From positions 1 through 64,000 of the forward strand of contig JARLJH010000014.1 of NCBI GenBank assembly GCA_031291305.1: a stretch of DNA of 64,000 bases. The letters are read 5' to 3'. A program made the translations under genes and the position numbers. The notes under the pieces were generated by a model. That model did no database searches. It saw only the letters and a program-made list of their open reading frames with translations, and was not told the origin of the DNA. This DNA comes from Rhodoferax sp. (GTDB taxonomy: Bacteria; Pseudomonadota; Gammaproteobacteria; Burkholderiales; Burkholderiaceae_C). Positions within the stretch are counted from its first letter, which is position 1. Every line of letters begins with the position of its first letter. Below are positions 20,601 through 31,315 of this stretch, in pieces.

Positions 20601-21161
20601 TTTCTGGATGCCCAGAGCGCCGACCTGAATGAAGCCATGGCCACGCTGGAAGATGCCATCAAGAAGATCGACGGCGAAACCCGCGAGCTGCTCTCCGGCA
20701 CTTTCAACACCGTCAACGAACACTTTGGCAAGATGTTCCCAGAACTGTTTGGCGGTGGTAACGCTCGTCTGGTCATCAGCGGCGATGAAATTCTGGACTC
20801 GGGCGTGCAGGTGATTGCCCAGCCGCCGGGCAAGAAAAACCAGAGTATTGCGCTCTTGTCGGGTGGGGAGAAGGCGCTGACAGCGATTGCGCTGGTGTTT
20901 GCCATCTTCCAGCTCAACCCGGCACCGTTTTGTCTGCTCGACGAGGTGGATGCACCACTGGACGATGCCAACACCGAACGCTATGCAAGGTTGGTCAGCA
21001 GCATGAGCAAGGAAACACAGTTCCTGTTCATTAGCCACAACAAGATCGCCATGGAAATGGCACAGCAACTCATTGGTGTCACCATGCAAGAGCAGGGCGT
21101 CTCGCGCATCGTGGCCGTGGACATGGATATGGCCTTGAATATGGCCGATCAGGGGGAATGA
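17643..21161 (+). CDS. smc: Chromosome segregation protein SMC
   Basis: A 1172-residue SMC ATPase. The N-terminal Walker A GPNGCGKSN is followed by a long coiled coil (about 170-500), a hinge (about 510-660, with two glycine-rich strands), a second coiled coil (about 660-1000), and a C-terminal signature LLSGGEKALTAIAL with Walker B FCLLDEVDAPLDDAN. It entraps and organises DNA together with ScpA and ScpB. The start is a GTG at 17643. The stop overlaps the zipA ATG by four bases, so translation is coupled. Confidence 0.96.
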   Translation: MRLNSIKLSGFKSFAEPTNFLLPGQLVGVVGPNGCGKSNIMDAVRWVLGESKASELRGESMQDVIFNGTTTRKPASRASVELVFDNDDHRAGGQWSQFAEIAVKRVLTRDGTSSYYINNQAVRRRDVQDVFLGTGLGPRAYAIIGQGTISRIIESRPEELRLFLEEAAGVSKYKERRRETENRLSDTRENLTRVEDILRELNANLDKLEKQAEVAQKYNTLSAAASLKQHQLWFLKRSESEADQGRVKMEGLEAVNALESRMADLRHIEAELESVRQAHYAAGDQVNQAQGKLYEASTEVGRLEAEIRFVVEGRQRVEQRLVTLQEQATQWATRSDDAQTELDNLSELEMVGEEKGEMLAAQVEDQAQQLPDLEEALRLAQRAANEQRASVAQVQQQIGVLAAEQRGIEEQSRQLGTRRERLQQDRQMLAVPDESRLADQQSQLEEAQESAELAQARLAELQNSLPEIDEQRRAQQQTVNIESARLADFSARLEALKTLQERVKTDGKLQPWLQKHGLDHLQGLWSRLHIEPGWENALEGALRERLGALEVSHLEMVRAFAQDAPPAKLAFYSPPEAGTSASASALPRLADLLRLHDASQKAVLDDWLQGCFTAASLEDALASRHQLQPGELIFVKAGHVVGCHSVSFYAPDSEQAGLLARAQEIENLVKQVRAQVLITDESRATLVRAEAAYADLSQRLVTVRREATEAQASAHALQVETLRLTQAAEQARQRSTQIAQDLAEVDAQLDELQERRVTAEARFEELDMQLADTQERHAQLDDGVISAERKLNECREQQRALERQMQEATFAMRSLGARRAELSRAIETAVQQADSVRAEAQRAHEELLRLNDAAAQGGLQQALAEKLEREKHLGAQRSQYDDLTAKLRASDERRMQLERALDPLRARITEFQLKEQAARLGFEQYTQMLADAQADLVALAASVADGAVRLPGLQPEIDRLNREIAALGAVNLAALDELAVARERKQFLDAQSADLNEAMATLEDAIKKIDGETRELLSGTFNTVNEHFGKMFPELFGGGNARLVISGDEILDSGVQVIAQPPGKKNQSIALLSGGEKALTAIALVFAIFQLNPAPFCLLDEVDAPLDDANTERYARLVSSMSKETQFLFISHNKIAMEMAQQLIGVTMQEQGVSRIVAVDMDMALNMADQGE

Positions 21162-22204
21162 CTATGAGCCAATTGCAACTGGGCTTGGGTGTTTTGGGCG
21201 GAGTGGTTCTGGTGGCCATGCTAGGTTACTACCTGTGGTTGGCAGGGAAAAGTCGGCCACGGCAACCCGATTTCGTGCCGACCAACGCCACGGACCCCTT
21301 TGGCCGCGAGCCCACGCTGGACGTCGAATCCCTGGGCGGTGCATCGGAAGAAGAGCCGGGGTTTGCCATTCCTCTACCGGAAAAAAAACCCGGGCTGGAC
21401 GCGCTGATTGACGTGATTGCCCCGATTGCGCTGGAAGCGCCGGTGTCCGGCGACGCGGTGCTGGCGGCACTGCCGCCCACGCGTCGTGTTGGCAGCAAGC
21501 CGTTCGCCGTGGAGGGACTCAACGCTGCCACACAGCACTGGGAGAGTCCGCAAAATGGTCAGCGCTACACCCAACTGCAAGCCGGTTTGCAATTGGCCAA
21601 CCGGGCTGGCGCACTCAATGACATCGAATATTCAGAATTTGTCATGAAGGCGCAAAGCTTTTGCGATGTGCTGAACGGCACGCCTGACTTTCCCGAGATG
21701 CGCCGTGAAGTCAACCGTGCCCGTGAACTGGACCTGTTTGCCAGTGACCACGACGCGCAGATCGGCTTTGCGTTGCGGGCCCGGCGCTCGGCGTGGAGCC
21801 CCAGCTATGTTCAGCAGATGGCGGCCCGCCTGGGTTTTGTACCCGGCTCCATGGCCGGGCGCATGGTCCTGCCGGGCGCTAGCGGGCCCGTGCCGGTACT
21901 GAGTCTGAACTTTGATACGCAGGCGGCGCTGGCTGAAGACATGTCGCAATCTGCCTTGCGCGAATTGAGCCTGGCGTTGGACGTGCCGCAGGTGGAGCGC
22001 GCCGAGCGCGCCTTTGCCCGCATGTGCGAAGTGGCGCAGGCACTGGCCAAAGAGATGGACGGTGTTGTCACCGACGACGGCGGCGTACCGCTGCCGACCG
22101 AGGCGCTGGAAGTGATTGCCGCAGAGCTGGAACAGCTTTACGACACGCTGGACCAGCACGGGCTGTCAGCGGGTTCGACGCTGGCGCGGCGGCTGTTTTC
22201 CTGA
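21158..22204 (+). CDS. zipA: Cell division protein ZipA
   Basis: A 348-residue division protein with an N-terminal membrane anchor (about 6-28, LGVLGGVVLVAMLGYYLWL), a linker with acidic and proline-rich stretches, and a C-terminal ZipA domain (about 190-340) that binds the FtsZ tail and tethers the Z ring to the membrane. The smc-zipA-ligA order is conserved in betaproteobacteria and supports the call. It overlaps smc (ATGA) and is followed after 12 bases by ligA. Confidence 0.9.
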   Translation: MTMSQLQLGLGVLGGVVLVAMLGYYLWLAGKSRPRQPDFVPTNATDPFGREPTLDVESLGGASEEEPGFAIPLPEKKPGLDALIDVIAPIALEAPVSGDAVLAALPPTRRVGSKPFAVEGLNAATQHWESPQNGQRYTQLQAGLQLANRAGALNDIEYSEFVMKAQSFCDVLNGTPDFPEMRREVNRARELDLFASDHDAQIGFALRARRSAWSPSYVQQMAARLGFVPGSMAGRMVLPGASGPVPVLSLNFDTQAALAEDMSQSALRELSLALDVPQVERAERAFARMCEVAQALAKEMDGVVTDDGGVPLPTEALEVIAAELEQLYDTLDQHGLSAGSTLARRLFS

Positions 22205-24969
<2,765 letters not shown>

Positions 24970-25180
24970 TCCACAATAGTGTCTGTGACAACGGGTTGGA
25001 TGCGGCCCGTTGCACGTTAAGGGAGCCATAAGCCTGTATGCCTATCCTCCTTGTCACATCCATTAGCCAAAATCGGTGTGCATTTCATCTGACTCCCGTC
25101 ACGCAAGCGCTCAACGACCCTCGGTTCTTCTCACCAACTCGCTCGCGCTTTTGCCCCGATTTTTTAACTTGAGCATTCTC

Positions 25181-25741
25181 ATGAATTATTCAACTTCTTC
25201 CCGTTACGGTTCGGTCGCGCAAATATTTCACTGGCTCACTGCCATTCTGGTGCTGGCTGCGTTCATTTTGGGCCCGGGTGGCTCCGAGCTGCGGGTGTAT
25301 TTGCCCGCGCGTGATTTTGAGCGGCAAGTGCACGAAACCCTGGGCCTGTGTGTGTTGGCGCTGACTTTGTTGCGCGTGCTGTGGCGCATGATGGACAAGC
25401 AGCCGGTGCCGCCGGAAATGCCGACATGGATGCACCTGATGTCCAAGGCCGCGCATGGTGGCTTGTATCTTTTGCTGCTGGCGGTACCCGCGAGCGCCAT
25501 CGTTGGTGCCTGGCTGCAGGGGCATCCGCTGACGTTGCTGGCAGGTCTTGAAATTGCACCGAAATTGGCCATGTCACACGGTCTGGGCAACACAATTGCC
25601 GAGGTGCATGGCTTGCTGGGTGACCTGATTTTGTGGGTTGCTGGCCTGCATGCCGTGGCCGCCATTTACCACCATGTGTTTCTGCGGGATGCCGTGCTGA
25701 TGTCGATGTTGCCGCGTTGGATATTACCGGCTCGCAAATAA
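25181..25741 (+). CDS. Cytochrome b561 family protein
   Basis: About 186 residues with four membrane helices. The first begins YGSVAQIFHWLTAILVLAAF, whose histidine is a typical haem ligand; further histidines are in RQVHETLGLCVLAL, MSHGLGNTIAEVHGLLGDL and LHAVAAIYHHVFLRD. This is the b-type, di-haem quinol-oxidising family, which includes the superoxide oxidase CybB. The ATG at 25181 starts the first recognisable segment; an upstream open frame reaching 25076 has no domain. It converges with glnD across a repeat. Confidence 0.88.
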   Translation: MNYSTSSRYGSVAQIFHWLTAILVLAAFILGPGGSELRVYLPARDFERQVHETLGLCVLALTLLRVLWRMMDKQPVPPEMPTWMHLMSKAAHGGLYLLLLAVPASAIVGAWLQGHPLTLLAGLEIAPKLAMSHGLGNTIAEVHGLLGDLILWVAGLHAVAAIYHHVFLRDAVLMSMLPRWILPARK

Positions 25742-25806
25742 AATAGCTACTTAAATCATAGTATCTAGCCCTTTATTTATAGGGGCTAGAGGTCAAAATG
25801 GCTTAT
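25741..25806. repeat. Dispersed palindromic repeat, copy B (likely bidirectional terminator)
   Basis: A well-conserved copy with AAATAGCTACTT on the left and GGGGCTAGAGGTCAAAAT on the right. CTAGCCC (25765-25771) pairs with GGGCTAG (25783-25789), and the stem extends by two more pairs, one of them a wobble. It fills the gap between the convergent cytochrome b561 gene and glnD, so it can stop transcription from either side. Confidence 0.75.
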
Positions 25807-25809
25807 ATA

Positions 25810-28410
25810 TCAGGCCAGTGCGTCAAGCAGCTCGGTCTCGATTTCGATCTGCGCGCGGTTGTGTTGCAGGGCCGGGCCCTGAATCAAAAAGGTGTCTTCG
25901 ACGCGTTCGCCCAAGGTGTTGATCTTGGCCAGGTTCAGGTCCACCTTGTGTCGCGCCAGCACCAGCGCCACCGAATACAGCAATCCGGCGCGGTCACTGC
26001 ACGAGATGTTGAGCAGCCAGCGCTGTGCTTTTTCGTCAGGCTTGAGGCTGACGCGCGGCGTGATCGGAAAGCTCTTGACGCGGCGCGATACCCGGCCACG
26101 GCTGGGGCGGGGCAGCGGCGCTGCAGTTGCAATGACCTCGCTCAGCTCAGACTCGATCATGTTGACCAGTTCGCGGTAGTGCTCGGGCAGATGTGTAGCC
26201 ACCACCTGAAACGTGTCAAGTGCATAGCCGTTCTGCGTGGTGTGGATGCGCGCATCCAGAATGCTGAAGCCGCGCTGATCAAAAAAGCCGCAAATGCGGG
26301 CAAACAGGTCTTGCTGGTCGGGGGTATAGACCAGCACCTGCAGACCTTCACCCACGGGTGAGGGGCGGGCCCGCACGATGGGCTCCTGGGTGCCGAGGCG
26401 GCGCGACAGCATGCGCGCATGCCAGGCGATTTCGACGGCGTCATGGCGCATGAAGTAGCCCACGTCCAGTGTGGCCCACAGGGCTTTGTGGGACTCGAAC
26501 GGCTGCGCTAGCAGGGCCAGCTCGATCAGTGCATCTCGCTGGCGCTCCTGCACCTCGGCGTGCAGGTCGGGTGCATGGCCGCCCAGCGTACGTGAGGTGG
26601 CACGGTACAGGTCTTCCAGCAGCTTACCTTTCCAGGCGTTCCAGACCTTGGGGCTGGTGCCGCGAATGTCGGCTACGGTAAACAGGTACAACGCGGTCAG
26701 CGCCCGTTCACTGCCGACGTGTTTGGCAAAGCTGGCAATCACGTCGGGGTCGCCCAGGTCGGACTTTTGCGCGATGCGACTCATGGTGAGGTGTTCGCGC
26801 ACAAGGAATTCAATCAGTTCGGTATCTTCACTGGCGATGTCGTGCAGTTTGCAAAAGCGCCTTACCTCCAGCGCACCCAGCGTGGAGTGGTCGCCGCCAC
26901 GGCCTTTGGCGATGTCATGGAACAGCGCCGCGACAAGCAATATCCAGGGCTTGTCCCAGCCGCTGGCCAGTTGCGAGCAGAATGGGTACTCGTGGGCGTG
27001 TTCGACGATGAAAAATCGACGCACGTTGCGTACCACCATCAGGATGTGCTGATCGACCGTGTAGACATGAAACAGGTCATGCTGCATCTGTCCGACGATG
27101 CCGCGAAACACCCACAGGTAGCGTCCGAGCACCGAAGTCTGGTTCATCAACCGCAAGGCGTGCGTCAACCCATCAGGATGCATCACGATCTTGCGGAAGG
27201 TCTCGCGGTTGGTCGGGTCGTGGCGGAACCCGGTGCCCATCAGGTCGCGTGCGTTGTACAGCGCGCGCAGCGTTCGTGCTGAAAGGCCTTTGAGCCCGTA
27301 ATACGTCTGATAGACCAGAAAGGTCTGCAGGATGGCTTGCGGCTTGCGGCGGTACAGGTCGTCGCTGACCACTTCGATCATGCCGGCCTTGTCCACAAAA
27401 TCGTCGTTCAGTGGGCGCAACGGCCGCACTGTGTGAGTCAGCGGGTTGAAACGCTCCTCAATGTTGAGCAGCAGAATCTGGCGCAGCTGAGTCACCGCTT
27501 TGGCGGCCCAGTAGTAGTGGCGCATCAGCTTTTCGCTAGGGCGCACAAAAGCGCGTTGGTCGGTGCCGGTATCTGGTGCCTTGTAGCCAAAGGACTGTGC
27601 CACGCTGGTCTGTAGATCAAACACCAGCCGATCTTCGCGACGGCCAGACAGCAGGTGCAAGCGCGCGCGAATAAGCCGCAGCAGCGCTTCATTGCGCTTG
27701 ATTTGGCTGACCTCGAAAGCCGTGGCCAGCCCCGCCTTGGCCAGCGCGTTCCAGTTGTTGCCAAAACCCGCTGCCTTGGCTACCCACAACACAGCCTGCA
27801 GGTCGCGCAGGCCACCGGGGGACTCCTTGCAATTGGGTTCCAGCGCATAGGGCGTGTCCTCGAACTTGTTGTGGCGCTGCTCCATCTCCAGCGTCTTGGC
27901 AACAAAGAAGGCGTGCGCGTCCATGGCCTCGACGTAGGCCGTTTGAAAACTGGCAAAAAGGGTCGCGTTGCCGGTGATCAGGCGCGACTCAAGCAGCGCG
28001 GTTTGCACAGTCACATCTTTGGCGGCTTCGCTCAGGCATTCGTTCAGCGAACGCACGCTGGAGCCGATCTCCAGCCCGGCGTCCCAGCAACTGCCGATGA
28101 ACCCTTCGATACGCGCTTTGAGCGCCGGGTCTGATTCGGGTGACTGATCGTCGGGCAGCAGCACCAGCACATCCACGTCTGAGTGCGGAAACAGCTCGCA
28201 TCGGCCAAAACCGCCAACAGCCAACAAGGCCAGATCCGCTGTCATGCCTGCTTGCCGCCACAGCTGCATCAACGCGCTGTCGGCCAGGCGTGACAGACCG
28301 GTCAGCGCGGCGTTAACCCCGCGTGTGGAGGCGCCGCTGGTGGCCAGCGAGGCCAGCAACTCAGCTTTGTCGGCGCGGTACTGGGTGCGCAGGGAATGTT
28401 GGTTGGTCAT
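25810..28410 (-). CDS. glnD: PII uridylyltransferase / uridylyl-removing enzyme
   Basis: The 866-residue nitrogen sensor that adds UMP to PII proteins when glutamine is low and removes it when glutamine is high. The nucleotidyltransferase motif [17 protein letters not shown] lies near residues 67-83, the HD phosphohydrolase [15 protein letters not shown] near 500, and two ACT domains fill the last 180 residues (the second begins near [18 protein letters not shown]). It lies 31 bases after map, probably in one operon. Confidence 0.96.
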   Translation of the reverse strand: MTNQHSLRTQYRADKAELLASLATSGASTRGVNAALTGLSRLADSALMQLWRQAGMTADLALLAVGGFGRCELFPHSDVDVLVLLPDDQSPESDPALKARIEGFIGSCWDAGLEIGSSVRSLNECLSEAAKDVTVQTALLESRLITGNATLFASFQTAYVEAMDAHAFFVAKTLEMEQRHNKFEDTPYALEPNCKESPGGLRDLQAVLWVAKAAGFGNNWNALAKAGLATAFEVSQIKRNEALLRLIRARLHLLSGRREDRLVFDLQTSVAQSFGYKAPDTGTDQRAFVRPSEKLMRHYYWAAKAVTQLRQILLLNIEERFNPLTHTVRPLRPLNDDFVDKAGMIEVVSDDLYRRKPQAILQTFLVYQTYYGLKGLSARTLRALYNARDLMGTGFRHDPTNRETFRKIVMHPDGLTHALRLMNQTSVLGRYLWVFRGIVGQMQHDLFHVYTVDQHILMVVRNVRRFFIVEHAHEYPFCSQLASGWDKPWILLVAALFHDIAKGRGGDHSTLGALEVRRFCKLHDIASEDTELIEFLVREHLTMSRIAQKSDLGDPDVIASFAKHVGSERALTALYLFTVADIRGTSPKVWNAWKGKLLEDLYRATSRTLGGHAPDLHAEVQERQRDALIELALLAQPFESHKALWATLDVGYFMRHDAVEIAWHARMLSRRLGTQEPIVRARPSPVGEGLQVLVYTPDQQDLFARICGFFDQRGFSILDARIHTTQNGYALDTFQVVATHLPEHYRELVNMIESELSEVIATAAPLPRPSRGRVSRRVKSFPITPRVSLKPDEKAQRWLLNISCSDRAGLLYSVALVLARHKVDLNLAKINTLGERVEDTFLIQGPALQHNRAQIEIETELLDALA

Positions 28411-28441
28411 GGCGGACCCGAAAAATGGAGGGGGAAGCGGT

Positions 28442-29251
28442 TCAGGCGGACGGTGTCACAAAGGCAGGAATCGGTGGGCTGTTGGCCGACAGTGTCAACA
28501 CCTCATAGCCTGTCGGTGTGACCAGCACCATGTGCTCCCACTGCGCGGACAGGGAATGGTCCTTGGTGACGATGGTCCAACCGTCGCCCAATTCCTTGAT
28601 CTCCTTGCGACCAAGGTTGAGCATGGGCTCAATCGTAACGACCATGCCGGCCTTGAGTTGGTCGAGCGTACCCGGTCGGCCATAGTGCAACACCTGAGGG
28701 TCTTCATGAAATTTTTCGCCAATGCCGTGGCCACAAAACTCGCGCACCACGCTCAGGCCCTGGGCTTCGGCAAAGGTCTGGATGGCATGACCAATATCAC
28801 CCAGAAAAGCGCCTTCGCGAACCTTCATGATGCCTTTCCACATGGCGTCATAGGTTAGGTTGCACAGGCGGCGGGCCGCTACCGACACGTCACCCACCAT
28901 GTACATGCGGCTGGAATCGCCATGCCAACCGTTTTTGATGACGGTGACATCCACGTTCACGATATCGCCTTTTTTCAGCGGCTTGTCATTGGGGATGCCA
29001 TGACACACTTGGTGGTTGATCGAGGTGCAAATGGATTTGGGGTAGGGGTTGTGCCCACCGGGCGCGTAATTCAGCGGTGCCGAAATCGCACCCAACACCT
29101 CAGTGGTGTAGGTTTCGGCCAAGCGGTCCAGCTCGTTGGTTGTCACGCCGGGTTTGACGAAGGGGGCCAGATAGTCAAGCAGTTCGCCAGCCAGGCGACC
29201 AGCGACGCGCATACCTGCAATGCCTGCGGAGTCTTTGATGGTGATAGTCAT
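28442..29251 (-). CDS. map: Methionine aminopeptidase type I
   Basis: A 269-residue metallopeptidase that removes the first methionine from new proteins. The metal ligands are visible: the two aspartates in [17 protein letters not shown], the histidine in [13 protein letters not shown], the glutamate in TIEPM and the last one near QWEHMVLVT. Lacking an N-terminal zinc-finger extension, it is type Ia. It lies directly upstream of glnD in the same direction. Confidence 0.96.
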   Translation of the reverse strand: MTITIKDSAGIAGMRVAGRLAGELLDYLAPFVKPGVTTNELDRLAETYTTEVLGAISAPLNYAPGGHNPYPKSICTSINHQVCHGIPNDKPLKKGDIVNVDVTVIKNGWHGDSSRMYMVGDVSVAARRLCNLTYDAMWKGIMKVREGAFLGDIGHAIQTFAEAQGLSVVREFCGHGIGEKFHEDPQVLHYGRPGTLDQLKAGMVVTIEPMLNLGRKEIKELGDGWTIVTKDHSLSAQWEHMVLVTPTGYEVLTLSANSPPIPAFVTPSA

Positions 29252-29986
29252 GGGACCGGATTATCCCATTGGGGGAAAAGTCCTTTTGGCTAAGATTGGA
29301 ACCTGGCAAGAAATGATCAGTGGGCTGTTTCCTTGCGCCTTGACGGCGATGACGATGCGCTTGTTGCCGTCGTCTTTGAGTGCATGCATGTGATCTGAGC
29401 GATCACCCTGTAACCCAAGGCTGGAGGACTTTGTATCTGGCGAAAGAACCGCCGCTGCCAAGGCTGAACTTGTCGATTCTCGGCAGCACAAGTACTTTTC
29501 CTCAGTCACAAAAAAATACGCGGACACGTCAGGTCAAAACCTCGGGGGAAAAGGTTTTGACTCTAATTTGACTTGAAGCGCCCCATATAATTATTCGGTA
29601 TATTGCTATCACTGAAATAGCAAGTGCCACGCATCGGGTTCAATATGTGTTTCAGTAGAATTTCCCTACATTTCAATCGGGTTTTTGATGGGTTTTTTTG
29701 GTCGCAATCCACCACTTACTGTTGGCGCAGCGTCTCCTCAATTCAGTAAAGCGTTGTCCTCGCCATTACTGGCAATATTTGGTGAAAAGCGTACCCGTCA
29801 AGGTCACCGCAAGCATCTCGTGGATTCATGCGGTGCCTTGGTTTCCATCGTCTCATTCCAACGAATGCCAGTCTCTGTTTTTACAAACAAGATGGTGTCA
29901 CCTGTTGTTCCATTTCTGCATGGGAAAGCTTTGCTTTCATGAACTTAACTTCCGCACCTGAAGACAGCGAATACTGACCGTTAAAA
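29252..29986. other. 735-base region without a confident gene
   Basis: Between map (leftward) and the Sel1 lipoprotein (rightward) there is no recognisable gene. Small open frames exist on both strands, the best being 29688-29942 on the plus strand (84 codons), but it has no good ribosome site and no similarity I know. A plus-strand frame over about 29411-29575 has protein-like composition but no start, and could be a gene remnant. TATAAT (29586-29591) lies in an AT-rich patch with TTGACT boxes at 29557 and 29568, but the spacing (23 and 12) is poor for a standard promoter. Confidence 0.4.
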
Positions 29987-31186
29987 ATGTTCTGTAACTC
30001 TCATCGTTTACGAGACCTGCAATCGATTGCAGTGACATTTCTCATGTTTCTCGGAGGGTGTTCGGGGTTGCCCTCTACCTCCAAAGTTCCCCAAGCCGCT
30101 GCCGATCCGGCACAGCTGGAAGTCAAGGAGTTGCTTGCTCAGTCAAACATTGACCCATTGACCCGTTATCTTGATCGCCATGGATCGACGCGTTCTGCCT
30201 TGACCGAGCAGGTTCGTAGTGAGCGCGACAAGCGATGTACCCAGATCGCAGACACCTATGCCGCTAGGGAGAAAACGGTAGCCAATTTGGAAAGGCTTGA
30301 GAAAGGCTATCGCTATTCCTGTCCGGTGGTTGTGCAAGCCTTTTCTGCCCAGGTCACGCGCAGTGACGCACCGGCAACCCCGGGTGAGACGGCGCCTGGA
30401 GGCGTTGCTGCAACCGCGTCACCTGCGCCATCTGTGCCAAGTGCCGGTTCGGACAAAGACAAAGCATCCTTTGAGAAGTGTTATTTGCCGTTTGCCATCA
30501 AAAACTACCGCGAAGCTTATAAGGTTTGCAAAGCTCCGGCGGCGATGGGTGATGCACGGGCGCAGTACGACCTGGGTTTCAGCGCGCGCGTCTTGCAGTT
30601 GTATCCAGAGGCCGTGCAATGGACCCAGCGCTCGGCCGAGCAGGGGTTGCCAGAGGCGCAATTGCACCTTGGCCAGTTGTACCAGCAAGGTCAAGGCTTG
30701 CCCAAGAGCCAGTCCAAGGCTGCAGAGCAATTTGGACGGGCTGCTGCACAGGGTTTGGCTGAGGCGCAATACATGACTGGTCTGACGTACTACCGCGGCG
30801 AAGGCGTCAGGCGCGATGCCAAGCAGGCCTTGCACTGGTTTAGCCTGGCTGCCGCGCAAGGGCATGGCAATGCCCAACTCTATGTGGGTCGCATGTATGT
30901 TCAAGGTGAGGGCGTGGCCGTAGACAAGAAAATGGGGCACAAATGGCTGCTTAGCGCAGCTGAGCGACGCGTTGCGCAAGCCCAATTCCAAGTGGGCATG
31001 ATGTACGCGCAGGGCATCGGTGTCGATGCCGATGAGGTGCAAGCCTACATCTGGTTGAATTTGGCGCTGGCGGGCGGCCTTGGTGAAGCTGCCGCACCTC
31101 GCGACAAGATTGCACTCAAGTTGTCACCCGCACAGCTTGCCAATGCACAGCAGCGCTCTCGCCGCATGCAAGAAAGCATGCACTGA
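29987..31186 (+). CDS. Sel1-repeat lipoprotein
   Basis: A 399-residue secreted lipoprotein. The signal helix ends in a lipobox (LMFLGGCSG, lipidated Cys near residue 25). An extended, Ala/Pro-rich middle follows (about 120-155), then about five Sel1-type repeats (about 180-385) with the usual A-x2-G-x2-A-Q-x2-L-G-x2-Y pattern, such as GLPEAQLHLGQLYQQGQGL and GNAQLYVGRMYVQGEGV. Sel1 arrays form helical solenoids that bind proteins. The following gene encodes a c-di-GMP-type sensor with a periplasmic domain, so a partnership is possible but unproven. Confidence 0.82.
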   Translation: MFCNSHRLRDLQSIAVTFLMFLGGCSGLPSTSKVPQAAADPAQLEVKELLAQSNIDPLTRYLDRHGSTRSALTEQVRSERDKRCTQIADTYAAREKTVANLERLEKGYRYSCPVVVQAFSAQVTRSDAPATPGETAPGGVAATASPAPSVPSAGSDKDKASFEKCYLPFAIKNYREAYKVCKAPAAMGDARAQYDLGFSARVLQLYPEAVQWTQRSAEQGLPEAQLHLGQLYQQGQGLPKSQSKAAEQFGRAAAQGLAEAQYMTGLTYYRGEGVRRDAKQALHWFSLAAAQGHGNAQLYVGRMYVQGEGVAVDKKMGHKWLLSAAERRVAQAQFQVGMMYAQGIGVDADEVQAYIWLNLALAGGLGEAAAPRDKIALKLSPAQLANAQQRSRRMQESMH

Positions 31187-31315
31187 TGACCTCGCTTTGT
31201 GTTTCCAGAAGCTCCCAGAACCAACATATCAAGCGCTTACACCAACATGATGCATGAAACTGGATTGATCGGTGTACTGGGGGCGCTTGTTTTGCCCAAC
31301 CGCCAGAAAGTCGCG

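Noticed and set aside
19614-21089. A 491-codon open frame on the minus strand opposite smc
   Set aside because: It is an antisense shadow of the smc coiled coil in GC-rich DNA; the smc protein is complete and the antisense product has no domain.
29261-29527. An 88-codon minus-strand frame beside map
   Set aside because: No domain and no clear ribosome site; kept only as part of the description of the gap.
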